Counted from the first letter of the stretch, positions 1-6,343 are shown. The stretch: 15,060 nucleotides of DNA from Kiritimatiellales bacterium (GCA_041656295.1 JBBADV010000029.1:1-15060), one strand, 5' to 3'. Numbers and translations are program-made. Notes: a model not told the origin generated them from the letters alone.

Positions 1-147
1 AATCCGCCCCCCTCTGCGGCCCGTGCTTCGGTGTCTTTTTTTATGAGTCAATTCGCGCCATACGAATATATCTGCAACATCTGGACTTCTGATCCGGATC
101 GCTTTAAGTTTGATCCGTTCCAGCACACTGTGGGACTAAACAGCTGA
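1..147 (+). CDS. IS481-family transposase, C-terminal end (partial, cut by window start)
   Basis: The frame is open from base 1 to the TGA at 145-147. The last ~28 residues read YEYICNIWTSDPDRF and finish with QHTVGLNS, which matches the usual C-terminus of IS481-family DDE transposases (P-Y-E-[YF]-I-C, W-T, P-x-R-F, GLN at the end). Residues encoded by bases 1-57 are Pro/Ala/Ser rich and do not look like the family's normal sequence at that point, so the conserved part may begin only near base 55 and the copy could be internally rearranged or truncated; the window edge prevents a decision. The terminal inverted repeat ends at 142, inside the penultimate sense codon, so the stop codon comes from flanking DNA. 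The copy lies in the same orientation as the one at the right edge. Confidence 0.75.
   Translation, partial: NPPPSAARASVSFFMSQFAPYEYICNIWTSDPDRFKFDPFQHTVGLNS
120..142 (+). repeat. Right terminal inverted repeat of the left IS481-type element
   Basis: The 23 bases at 120-142 are the exact reverse complement of 14527-14549. Read inward from the end they begin TGTTTAGTCCCACA; 5'-TGT ends are typical of IS481 elements. The match stops at the TGT on both sides, which fixes the element boundary at 142. Confidence 0.85.
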
Positions 148-378
148 AATTCAAAACGTTTGAAACCGTGTTGCAACGCCGTTGCAGAATCCCTGCAAGT
201 TGTATCAAACCGCTGTCACATTCGGGGTTTTCGGCGCGTTTCTGTACAAAACCGCCGATCCCTCGCAGAAATCAACGCAAGTCGTTGGTTTTCAGTTTAT
301 TCCAGCCTCTTACAGGATATTAAACGCTAGTCTCAAACCAGCCGGCGCGGTTCTTTGTGGAAATGAGTGAAACATAAG
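148..378. other. 231-bp intergenic stretch between IS end and tRNA-Ser, no gene seen
   Basis: No convincing coding sequence. An ATG-initiated frame at 182-370 has no ribosome binding site and an atypical composition. I see no DnaA-box cluster, so there is no sign of an origin here even though dnaA/oriC often lie beside rpmH in other bacteria. Short repeats such as two GTTGCA copies at about 170-186 are too small to interpret. Confidence 0.5.
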
Positions 379-470
<92 letters not shown>

Positions 471-487
471 GGAGAAATGTTTTATGT

Positions 488-694
488 ATGATATTCACCG
501 GAAAAGGGCAAGCGGCAAAGCGGCCTATTTTGGCCGATGATCAGGTCGTAGATTGTGAAAGCAAGTATCGGTTGGAACCGGACACTTGTGTTTACAATCT
601 GCCCCATCAACCCGATTCTGGTGAAATCGTAAATCCGGCGTTGACACAAGCGGTGGAAACCGGCAGGTTATCGGCCTCTTTTGAGGATTTGTAG
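488..694 (+). CDS. Possible small protein upstream of rpmH (doubtful)
   Basis: A 68-codon frame ends 15 bases before rpmH. Its codon choice looks acceptable (GAA, CCG, GGC, few rare codons) and its C-terminal half reads like protein (NPALTQAVETGRLSASFEDL). A GGAG sits at 471-474, about 13 bases upstream of the ATG and immediately next to the tRNA 5' end, which is not a convincing ribosome binding site. I recognise no family. The same DNA must also hold the promoter of the divergent tRNA-Ser and probably that of rpmH (a TTGACA hexamer occurs at 641-646). It may simply be an open frame in the leader. Confidence 0.22.
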   Translation: MIFTGKGQAAKRPILADDQVVDCESKYRLEPDTCVYNLPHQPDSGEIVNPALTQAVETGRLSASFEDL

Positions 695-709
695 TTTGGA
701 GATAGAGAA

Positions 710-853
710 ATGAAGCGTACATGGCAGCCATCGAAGATTAAACGCGCCCGTAAGCATGGTTTCCGCAGCCGCATGGAAACGGCCGACGGCCGCAAAGTGC
801 TGGCGCGCCGCCGTCGCAAAGGCCGTAAACATCTGACTGTTTGCGATAAATAA
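710..853 (+). CDS. rpmH: 50S ribosomal protein L34
   Basis: A 47-residue, strongly basic protein beginning MKRTWQPSKIKRARKHGFR and continuing with GRKVLARRRRKGRKHLTV, the near-invariant L34 signature; 44-50 residues is the family norm. L34 binds 23S rRNA in the large ribosomal subunit. A GGAGATAGA stretch at 698-706 supplies the ribosome binding site for the ATG at 710. It is the first gene of the rpmH-rnpA-yidD-yidC series, 26 bases before rnpA, as in most bacteria. The C-terminal VCDK extension is a little longer than usual but unremarkable. Confidence 0.97.
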   Translation: MKRTWQPSKIKRARKHGFRSRMETADGRKVLARRRRKGRKHLTVCDK

Positions 854-879
854 TTTGATTTTTCGCCGGAGGAATCCCG

Positions 880-1245
880 GTGCCCGGAAATACCCTTTCC
901 AGAAGTCAGCGTTTGATTGAGGCCTCTCTGTTCAGAGAGGCTTTTGCGCAAAATAGAAGTTTTGTTGGTAAAACAATGGTTTTATGGCTGCGCTCCGGTG
1001 ATGGTGCGGCACTGCGTCTCGGAATAATCACCAGCAAAAAAGTGAGTAACCGCGCGGTGGATCGTAATCTGGCGCGCCGCCGTCTGCGTGAAATATTCAG
1101 GCAGCATCGTGCCGCACTTTCCGCCGAAGTGGATATCATTTTAATTGCACGCCGGCGGATGCTTACTGCTTCTTATACCGAAACCGAACAGGATTTCCTG
1201 CACCTCGCAAAACAGGCGGGAATTTCAACCGCGAATGAACGCTAA
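880..1245 (+). CDS. rnpA: Ribonuclease P protein component
   Basis: The 121-residue basic protein partners the RnpB RNA in 5' maturation of tRNA precursors. The start is a GTG at 880 with a strong CGGAGGAAT ribosome binding site at 867-875. The N-terminus (LSRSQRLIEASLFREAF) is typical of the family, and the RNA-binding RNR-type helix is at residues 55-70 (NRAVDRNLARRRLREIFR), with leucine at the third position of the RN(R) triplet, a tolerated position. VDIILIARR near residue 87 is the usual last strand. Its final residues and TAA stop (1243-1245) lie inside an inverted repeat that also carries the yidD start; the stop and the next ATG overlap by one base (TAATG). Confidence 0.95.
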   Translation: MPGNTLSRSQRLIEASLFREAFAQNRSFVGKTMVLWLRSGDGAALRLGIITSKKVSNRAVDRNLARRRLREIFRQHRAALSAEVDIILIARRRMLTASYTETEQDFLHLAKQAGISTANER

Positions 1246-1307
1246 TGGACGCTAATAAAAATTCATTATTAAAAAACATTCGCGTGTATTCGCGTTCATG
1301 CACGGTT
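1227..1307. repeat. 81-bp imperfect inverted repeat spanning the rnpA/yidD junction
   Basis: Arms 1227-1256 and 1278-1307 are 30 bases each and match at 24 of 30 positions when one is inverted; they begin AACCGCGAATGAACGC on the left and end GCGTTCATGCACGGTT on the right. The 21-base spacer is A/T rich. Each arm contains a sub-unit repeated with a period of about 10 bases (ACGCTAATGG/ACGCTAAT on the left, ATTCGCGT twice on the right). It encodes the last six or seven residues of RnpA, both its stop and the YidD start, and the first ~21 residues of YidD. It looks like a dispersed palindromic element that entered the operon. Confidence 0.75.
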
Positions 1308-1532
1308 TTTCCAATCCGGATTTATCAATGGACGATCGGGAAAATCAAACGGCCGTGCTGTCGATTTTATCCGACTTGTTCGGATTATGCGATTGAAGCA
1401 ATCCGCAAGCATGGCATACTGTCCGGTCTTTGGTTGAGTGTCCGGCGTATCGGCCGGTGTCATCCGTGGAATCCCGGCGGAGTGGATTTTGTGCCGAAAA
1501 AACCAGCAGAAAGAATTTATGAAAAAAAATGA
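1245..1532 (+). CDS. yidD: Membrane protein insertion efficiency factor YidD
   Basis: A 95-residue YidD-family protein, a small membrane-associated factor that assists insertion of inner membrane proteins beside YidC. The signature is clear from residue 26: IRIYQ, then CRFYPTCSDYAIEAIRKHG, and HPWNPGGVDFVP near the end, with the family's conserved cysteines. The first ~21 residues (MDANKNSLLKNIRVYSRS) are encoded by the inverted repeat and replace the usual amphipathic N-terminus of about 15 residues. Start at 1245 overlaps the rnpA stop; no clear ribosome binding site, so translation is probably coupled to rnpA. The 3' end overlaps yidC by 14 bases. Confidence 0.93.
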   Translation: MDANKNSLLKNIRVYSRSCTVFPIRIYQWTIGKIKRPCCRFYPTCSDYAIEAIRKHGILSGLWLSVRRIGRCHPWNPGGVDFVPKKPAERIYEKK

Positions 1533-3285
1533 TCTGATTATTGTAGTTGTGCTGCTTGCACTGATGTTTGGCTGGATGCGTTATTATCCGCTGATTGAAC
1601 AGAAGTTTTTCCCGCGTCCGGAAAAACCGGCGCCGGCAGAAGTTCAAACCCCGGCGGTCCCGCCGGAACTTCCGGCGAAAGAAATGGAAGACGCAATTTC
1701 CGGTGCGGCAGACAAGCCGGTATCGGCACCGTATCTTGAAGCTGTAACGCCGGCGGAGGAAAAACCGGCGAATGATCAGGACCGGTCATCCCTGCCATTG
1801 CCGCCGGAAGAGTTTGTGACGCTGTCGAATAAGCACATTGATCTAACGCTTTCATCGTACGGCGGTACGGTCGTTTCGGCAGTGCTGAAGGAGTATCCGG
1901 CAGAAAATCATGCCGGCAGCGGACCGGTGGAGCTTGATTTTGCGGCGGTGCCGGCGTTGCGCTATGCCGGAATTCCGGCAGGTGCCGGAATACTGTCGGA
2001 AGGTGCCGGCAGCGCAACGTATATCGCGACGCTGGCTGACGGTGTTATATTTCAGCGCGAGTTTAAACTCGACGATGAATATTTGATGACGGTTACAGAT
2101 TCGTTTAAAAACGGCGGTGCAACGCCGTGGAAACTGCCGGAACTGTGCTTGTCCGCCGGCGCGATGAGCAATACCGGAGATGCCAAAGACATGCGCGGTT
2201 TTTATTCGCTGGGAGTTGATACATTTTCAGCGGCTGAAGGCGTACGGCACTGGGGTCGTGATATGCTGAAAATTTTCCGCAGTGTGCCGGTGCCGGATGG
2301 AATGGTTTCCTCCACCGCCGAAATGATTGCCCCGCGTCCGGTGGACTGGATTGCATCGAAGAACAAATTTTTTGTACAGATTGTCACGCCGAGCGAAGCA
2401 GCCAAAGGATTTAATCTACTGCTCCGGCGTGAAGGCGAAGGGAAAAAAGTGGCACCGGTGGAGGTTGCTGCCGAAATTATTTTTCCGGCGGAACTGATTG
2501 CGGCGAACGAGGTTTTTACCCGCACAACGCGCGTGTATACCGGCCCTAAAGATTTTTTATCATTAAAAACACAGGGCATGGAACAGGTTGAAGTGATGGA
2601 GTTCAAAAGCACCGGCTTTTGGAAATTCATGAATCCGGTTATGTATCCAATCAAAGTTGCACTGCTGTGGGGTTTAAACGCGTTGTATGTAGTTGTCCGG
2701 AATTACGGCGTGGCAATTATGCTGCTCACAGTGATTGTGCGCATCATTTTCTGGCCGATCACACATAAAGGTACGGAAAGCATGCGCCGGATGGCAGCGC
2801 TCCAGCCGCAGATGCAGGCACTGCGCGATAAATATAAAGACAACCCGCAGCGGCTGCAGCAGGAAACCATGAAGTTTTATAAGGAGAATAAAGTGAATCC
2901 AATGGGCGGCTGTCTGCCGATGCTGATCCAGATTCCGGTGTTCTTCGCGCTCTTTACCGTACTGCGCAGCGCTATTGAACTGCGTTTTTCAAAATTCCTG
3001 TGGGTACAGGATTTATCAACGGCGGAAAATCTGTTTGAAGGTATGGTTCCGGTTCTCGGTTCATTAAATATTCTGCCGATCCTGATGGCGGTGACAACCA
3101 TCTGGCAGCAGAAGCTTACGCCGACCGCCGGCGATCCGCAGCAGCAGCGCATGATGATGTTTATGATGCCGTTGATGATGTTGTTTCTTTTATATTCCAT
3201 GCCATCAGGGCTTGTGCTTTACTGGACAACGGGTAATCTGCTAATGATTATTCAAATGCTTATTAAAAAGAAAAAAGCCGCATAA
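1519..3285 (+). CDS. yidC: Membrane protein insertase YidC (Oxa1 family)
   Basis: 588 residues from the ATG at 1519, the start that gives a proper N-terminal transmembrane segment (KKNDLIIVVVLLALMFGW, residues 2-19); the frame is open further upstream but that part overlaps yidD. A Pro/Ala/Glu-rich linker follows, then the large periplasmic P1 domain (about 100-360) that marks the Gram-negative form. The conserved Oxa1 core begins at FWKFMNPVMYPIKVALLWGLN, with the cytoplasmic loop SMRRMAALQPQMQALRDKY, then NPMGGCLPMLIQIPVFFALF and MMMFMMPLMMLFLLYSMPSGLVLYW, and a basic KKKKAA tail. It inserts proteins into the inner membrane with or without SecYEG. It overlaps yidD by 14 bases and is probably translated in series with it. 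Confidence 0.97.
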   Translation: MKKNDLIIVVVLLALMFGWMRYYPLIEQKFFPRPEKPAPAEVQTPAVPPELPAKEMEDAISGAADKPVSAPYLEAVTPAEEKPANDQDRSSLPLPPEEFVTLSNKHIDLTLSSYGGTVVSAVLKEYPAENHAGSGPVELDFAAVPALRYAGIPAGAGILSEGAGSATYIATLADGVIFQREFKLDDEYLMTVTDSFKNGGATPWKLPELCLSAGAMSNTGDAKDMRGFYSLGVDTFSAAEGVRHWGRDMLKIFRSVPVPDGMVSSTAEMIAPRPVDWIASKNKFFVQIVTPSEAAKGFNLLLRREGEGKKVAPVEVAAEIIFPAELIAANEVFTRTTRVYTGPKDFLSLKTQGMEQVEVMEFKSTGFWKFMNPVMYPIKVALLWGLNALYVVVRNYGVAIMLLTVIVRIIFWPITHKGTESMRRMAALQPQMQALRDKYKDNPQRLQQETMKFYKENKVNPMGGCLPMLIQIPVFFALFTVLRSAIELRFSKFLWVQDLSTAENLFEGMVPVLGSLNILPILMAVTTIWQQKLTPTAGDPQQQRMMMFMMPLMMLFLLYSMPSGLVLYWTTGNLLMIIQMLIKKKKAA

Positions 3286-3297
3286 AGGTCGCGGCTT
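3275..3297 (+). terminator. Hairpin at the yidC stop codon (attenuator-like)
   Basis: AAGCCGC (3275-3281) pairs perfectly with GCGGCTT (3291-3297) around a 9-base loop that contains the yidC stop codon. What follows is ATAATAAGGAG, the ribosome binding site of the next gene, and not a T run. It is therefore at best a weak or attenuating terminator, or an mRNA-end stabiliser between yidC and the downstream XRE gene. Confidence 0.4.
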
Positions 3298-3315
3298 ATA
3301 ATAAGGAGAAGTCAA

Positions 3316-3753
3316 ATGGCAAATGTAATGAAGGCGTTGAAGGGTGAAATTTCCCGCATCGCCCGCATGGAAGTCAATGCGGCGCTAAAGCCAATAAAAT
3401 CAGTCAACGCCAATCAGCGGAAATATATTGCGGATCTGCGCCGGCGTATTGAGCTGCTCGAAAAAGAAAAACGGCAACTCGAAAAAGTTGTTAGCAAAGC
3501 CGTTCCGCAAGAAACACCGGCGGCGGCAGAAGCCCCGCGCAGCTGGATTTCCGGCCAGGGTGTCCGTGCAATGCGTAAGCGCTTGAAACTTTCTCAAGCT
3601 GCCTTTGCTAAAGCTGCCGGTGTCAGCCTGCCGACTGTTGTAAACTGGGAATCCAGTAAGAACACCGGTAAACTGAAAATTCGTCAGCAAAAAACCTTCG
3701 ACCGGCTGATGCAGCTTAAAGGTATGAGCCGTCGCGATCTCGATGCCGAATAA
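3316..3753 (+). CDS. Coiled-coil and XRE-type helix-turn-helix protein
   Basis: A 145-residue protein with AAGGAG at 3303-3308, seven bases before the ATG. Residues 1-30 are basic and helical; about 33-62 (QRKYIADLRRRIELLEKEKRQLEKVV) has a heptad pattern and should form a coiled coil; after an Ala/Pro linker, residues 80-125 form an XRE-like helix-turn-helix (GVRAMRKRLKLSQAAFAKAAGVSLPTVVNWE). The final TFDRLMQLKGMSRRDLDAE is helical. It is presumably a DNA-binding regulator or nucleoid-type protein that oligomerises through the coiled coil; its target is not visible. It stands where jag usually follows yidC, and unlike Jag it has no KH or R3H domain. Confidence 0.8.
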   Translation: MANVMKALKGEISRIARMEVNAALKPIKSVNANQRKYIADLRRRIELLEKEKRQLEKVVSKAVPQETPAAAEAPRSWISGQGVRAMRKRLKLSQAAFAKAAGVSLPTVVNWESSKNTGKLKIRQQKTFDRLMQLKGMSRRDLDAE

Positions 3754-3774
3754 TCCGGCACCGGTATTATTTTT
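3749..3774 (+). terminator. Probable intrinsic terminator after the XRE gene
   Basis: AATAATCCGG (3749-3758) pairs with CCGGTATTATT (3761-3771) with one bulged T, and a T run covers 3770-3774. The stem begins at the stop codon. It would end transcription of the rpmH-rnpA-yidD-yidC-XRE series before the lipoprotein gene. Confidence 0.6.
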
Positions 3775-3799
3775 ACTTTAAGATTCGGGAGGAGCGGTC

Positions 3800-4255
3800 A
3801 TGCGAATAATTCATTTGATTGCTTTTCCGGTTATAACTGTACTGCTCGCCGGATGCGCATCCAGCCGGTCCGGCGAAGTTTATTCCCGCGATCAGGCGCG
3901 TAAGGCGCAAACTGTCCAGATGGGCACCGTTGAATTCGTAAAAGAAGTTCGCATCGAAGGTACAAAATCCGGAGCAGGCACTGTCGGCGGCGGAGTCGCC
4001 GGTGGATTTCTTGGGAGTACCGTCGGTGCCGGCAGAGGATCAGTCATTGGTACAGTAGTTGGCTCAATCGCCGGCGCAGTGGCCGGATCGGTGGCTGAAG
4101 AAGGAATCACACGGCGCGGCGGTCTCGAAATCACCGTTAAACTCGACAGCGGCGGTGTTATTGCCGTAACTCAGGAGGCCGACGTTCTGTTTTCTGTCGG
4201 CGACCGCGTGCGGGTTTTAACCGGTGCTGACGGAACTACGCGTGTTGAAAAATAA
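3800..4255 (+). CDS. SlyB/Pcp-like glycine-zipper outer membrane lipoprotein
   Basis: A 151-residue lipoprotein. The signal peptide MRIIHLIAFPVITVLLAGC ends in the lipobox LAGC, so Cys19 would be lipidated. Residues about 52-102 hold a glycine zipper of the 2TM type (GAGTVGGGVAGGFLGSTVGA, then IGTVVGSIAGAVAGSVAEEG), followed by a C-terminal beta region with the SlyB/Pcp feel (LEITVKLDSGGVIAVTQEAD, FSVGDRVRVL). SlyB-type proteins sit in the outer membrane and help preserve envelope integrity. GGGAGGAG at 3787-3794 is an excellent ribosome binding site. It has a probable terminator on its upstream side and is convergent with xer downstream. Confidence 0.85.
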   Translation: MRIIHLIAFPVITVLLAGCASSRSGEVYSRDQARKAQTVQMGTVEFVKEVRIEGTKSGAGTVGGGVAGGFLGSTVGAGRGSVIGTVVGSIAGAVAGSVAEEGITRRGGLEITVKLDSGGVIAVTQEADVLFSVGDRVRVLTGADGTTRVEK

Positions 4256-4263
4256 ATGGCGTG

Positions 4264-4361
4264 AAGCAGACATTGCCGCTTTGCTGCCCGCTTTCAGCGA
4301 GCCCTTCTTCGAATCCTGTCTGCTTATTCTTATGTAAAAAAGGCAGACAGAAATGTCTGCC
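4264..4361. repeat. GCAGACA/TGTCTGC repeat pair in the slyB-xer convergent gap
   Basis: Four arms alternate: AAGCAGACA (4264-4272), TGTCTGCTT (4317-4325), GGCAGACA (4342-4349) and TGTCTGCC (4354-4361). The outer pair encloses 44 bases, the inner-right pair only a GAAA tetraloop. The same order of four arms occurs inside nadA at 8891-8949, so this is one repeat family. It occupies nearly all of the 111 bases between the two stop codons and I see no gene in it. Confidence 0.7.
4336..4361 (-). terminator. Intrinsic terminator of the xer gene, made from the repeat
   Basis: On the minus strand GGCAGACA-TTTC-TGTCTGCC, a perfect 8-bp stem with a 4-base loop, is followed directly by TTTTTT (complement of 4336-4341). 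It begins five bases after the xer stop codon. There is no T run on the plus strand side, so it acts mainly for the minus-strand transcript. Confidence 0.75.
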
Positions 4362-4366
4362 CCACA

Positions 4367-5254
4367 TTATGCCCGCGGATGGAATTTGTTATGCACGCCC
4401 TTTAAACGGTCGGGATCAACATGAGTATAGATCTGCGTCGTCGCAATATCTGAATGTCCAAGCATTTCCTGAATTGTACGCAAATCTGCGCCGTTTGCTA
4501 AAAGATGACTCGCAAATGAATGCCGCAGTGTATGCGGATAAATACTCTTTGTAATCCCGGCGTTGCGCGCGCAGTTTTTTATCATTACCCAGATGGTTTT
4601 ACGCGACATCGGCTGCTTCCGTTTGCTCAGGAAAACAGTGTGTTCGTGTACTCCCGGCGTTAATCGAGGACGGACGTCTTTCATATAACGGTTCACATAT
4701 TTAATCGCTTCGCTGCCGACCGGAACAACGCGCTCTTTACGCCCTTTCCCTGTGCAATGCAAAAAACGCTCATCGAAATGCAGATCCGTGAGTTGCAATC
4801 CGGCAAGTTCAGAAACGCGCAGCCCGGACGCATACAACAGTTCAAGAATTGCGCGATTCCGTACGCCGAGCGGATCATTTAAATCCGGAAAATTGATCAG
4901 GCTCTCGACCTCTTTGGATGTCAAATATACAGGCAGTCCCCGGCCTGTTTTTAACGATTCCATCGCTTCGGTAACATTAACGCTTAACAGCCCTTCCTGC
5001 GTCAGATAACGGAAAAAAACTTTCAGTGAAACCAGATGACGTGAAAGTGATGTCGGGCGTAATCCGCGCGCTTTTTCCGACATCAGGTGATCCAGAATCT
5101 GCTTGCGTGTTACATTATTAATTGACCGCACATCCTTTACTGTCAACCAATTCAAAAACCGCTCAATATCGTCGCTATACGCCGCACGGGTATGAGGACT
5201 CAGCCCTTTTTCAAGGGAAATATAATCCAAAAATTGATCTAACAAAAATCGCAT
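4367..5254 (-). CDS. Tyrosine recombinase of the XerC/XerD type
   Basis: 295 residues from the ATG at 5254, which matches the ~298 of XerD; an in-frame GTG at 5287 would add 11 residues and is less likely. The N-terminal SAM-like domain (LLDQFLDYISLEKGLSPHTR) is followed by the catalytic domain. All catalytic residues are present: Arg146 (SGLRVSEL), Lys170 (TGKGRKER), His241 and Arg244 (PHTLRHSFA), His267 (LGHSDIATT) and Tyr276 (QIYTHV). The length, lack of extra domains and absence of phage genes fit the chromosomal dimer-resolution recombinases acting at dif. XerC and XerD cannot be told apart with confidence here; the second would lie elsewhere. It lies 70 bases downstream of purC and ends at a strong terminator. 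Confidence 0.9.
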   Translation of the reverse strand: MRFLLDQFLDYISLEKGLSPHTRAAYSDDIERFLNWLTVKDVRSINNVTRKQILDHLMSEKARGLRPTSLSRHLVSLKVFFRYLTQEGLLSVNVTEAMESLKTGRGLPVYLTSKEVESLINFPDLNDPLGVRNRAILELLYASGLRVSELAGLQLTDLHFDERFLHCTGKGRKERVVPVGSEAIKYVNRYMKDVRPRLTPGVHEHTVFLSKRKQPMSRKTIWVMIKNCARNAGITKSIYPHTLRHSFASHLLANGADLRTIQEMLGHSDIATTQIYTHVDPDRLKGVHNKFHPRA

Positions 5255-5284
5255 GGATTCAAACCGCTGATTTCCACTGACCCG

Positions 5285-5304
5285 CACTAATCTTCTTATT
5301 AGTG
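5285..5304. repeat. Perfect hairpin in the purC-xer gap
   Basis: CACTAAT (5285-5291) and ATTAGTG (5298-5304) are exact inverted copies around CTTCTT. It lies between the purC stop and the xer start and overlaps the alternative GTG at 5287. No T run follows on either strand. It could be an operator or a transcript processing or pausing structure. Confidence 0.35.
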
Positions 5305-5324
5305 TGAATGAGTGGTTAAAAAAT

Positions 5325-6215
5325 TTAAAGCGCAGTTCCTGTTAACCGTTCGTACGCCTCAAGGTATTTTGCTTGCGTTTTTTCAACGATGTCTGCCGGG
5401 AGCTCCGGCGCCGGCGGGGTTTTATTCCAGTCGAGCGTTTCGAGATAATCGCGCAAAAACTGTTTGTCGAACGATATCGGCGAAGCCCCGGTTTGATATG
5501 AATCAAGCGGCCAGAAGCGTGAGCTGTCCGGCGTAAGCACTTCGTCGATTAAAATAATTTCGCCGGCAAGCTCACCGAACTCAAACTTCGTATCTGCAAT
5601 GATAATGCCTTTGGTCAGCGCATAATCAGCGGCATAGGTGTAAAGTGCGAGCGTGGCGGCTTTCAGTTTTTCGGCTTTTTCAGAGTCGATAATTTCTTTC
5701 ATGCGCTCAAAACTGATATTTTCATCATGCAGTCCCTGTTCGGCTTTTGTTGACGGTGTAAATATCGGTTCATCAAGTTTGTCTGCCATTTTATATCCGG
5801 CGCGCAGCGGCATTCCGCCGATCGTTCCGTTCTGCTGGTATTCTTTCCAGCCGGAACCAATCAGATAACCGCGTACAATACACTCCACCGGAAACACTTC
5901 GGTTTTTTTCACCAGCATAGAACGTCCGGCAAGTTGATCGGCGTGCTGATTAAACGGCACCGGATAATCTTTCACGTTGGTGCTGATCATATGATTCGCC
6001 ACAAGATGGCCGGTGCGTTCGAACCAGAATTTTGAAATTTTATTCAGCACTTCGCCCTTTTGCGGGATACCGTTCGGCATGACACAGTCAAAGGCCGAAA
6101 TGCGATCGCTCGCGACAAACAGCAGTTTATCGCCGGCGTCAAAAATTTCGCGCACTTTGCCGCTGCGCGGCGCCGGCACCCCGGGAATTTCAATTTTCGT
6201 TAAAGCCCGTTGCAT
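5325..6215 (-). CDS. purC: Phosphoribosylaminoimidazole-succinocarboxamide (SAICAR) synthase
   Basis: A 296-residue ATP-dependent ligase joining aspartate to CAIR in purine biosynthesis, cytoplasmic. Family motifs are in order: the nucleotide-binding GKVREIF at 19-25, SDRISAFD at 36-43, ECIVRGYLIGSGWKEY at 111-126, FTPSTKAEQGLHDENIS at 152-168, then ADTKFEFG and the metal/substrate loop LIDEVLTPDSSRFWP. The length is the long form resembling yeast Ade1 instead of the ~240-residue form of E. coli. AAGGAG (minus strand, 6226-6221) sits five bases before the ATG. It lies downstream of nifS across a 128-base gap that holds a repeat, so its own promoter is possible. Confidence 0.97.
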   Translation of the reverse strand: MQRALTKIEIPGVPAPRSGKVREIFDAGDKLLFVASDRISAFDCVMPNGIPQKGEVLNKISKFWFERTGHLVANHMISTNVKDYPVPFNQHADQLAGRSMLVKKTEVFPVECIVRGYLIGSGWKEYQQNGTIGGMPLRAGYKMADKLDEPIFTPSTKAEQGLHDENISFERMKEIIDSEKAEKLKAATLALYTYAADYALTKGIIIADTKFEFGELAGEIILIDEVLTPDSSRFWPLDSYQTGASPISFDKQFLRDYLETLDWNKTPPAPELPADIVEKTQAKYLEAYERLTGTAL

Positions 6216-6241
6216 ATTTTCTCCTTTTTAAAATCTATTCT

Positions 6242-6307
6242 TTAACCGCAGATATCACAGATATAAACGGATTTTTAACCATGAAAACCACGAAATGACA
6301 CGAAAAG
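6242..6307. repeat. Periodic short-repeat element between nifS and purC
   Basis: CAGATAT occurs twice at 9-base spacing (6249 and 6258) and CACGAAA twice at 10-base spacing (6289 and 6299), joined by AAACGGATTTTTAACC. Sequences of this style (AACCGCAGAT...AACCACGAAA...CACGAAA) are, from memory, dispersed intergenic repeats in several environmental PVC genomes. The unit length near one helical turn resembles the inverted repeat at rnpA/yidD. No coding potential is visible in this gap (6216-6343). Confidence 0.45.
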
Positions 6308-6343
6308 CAAAGCTGTTTTGTTTTGAAGTCTGGGGATTCGTCC

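Noticed and set aside
182..370. 62-codon frame before the tRNA
   Set aside because: No ribosome binding site, no recognisable motif, and isolated between an IS end and a tRNA.
607..951. Minus-strand frame opposite rpmH and rnpA
   Set aside because: It is the antisense shadow of two certain genes; composition is Arg/Ser/Leu rich as expected for a mirror frame.
4261..4554. Plus-strand open frame across the slyB-xer gap
   Set aside because: It runs antisense into the xer 3' end and through the repeat/terminator, with no ribosome binding site and no protein-like pattern.
4367..5254. Phage or genomic-island integrase
   Set aside because: Length and domain layout match XerC/XerD, and no phage genes or att-like repeats surround it; the tRNA is 4 kb away with no duplicated 3' end.
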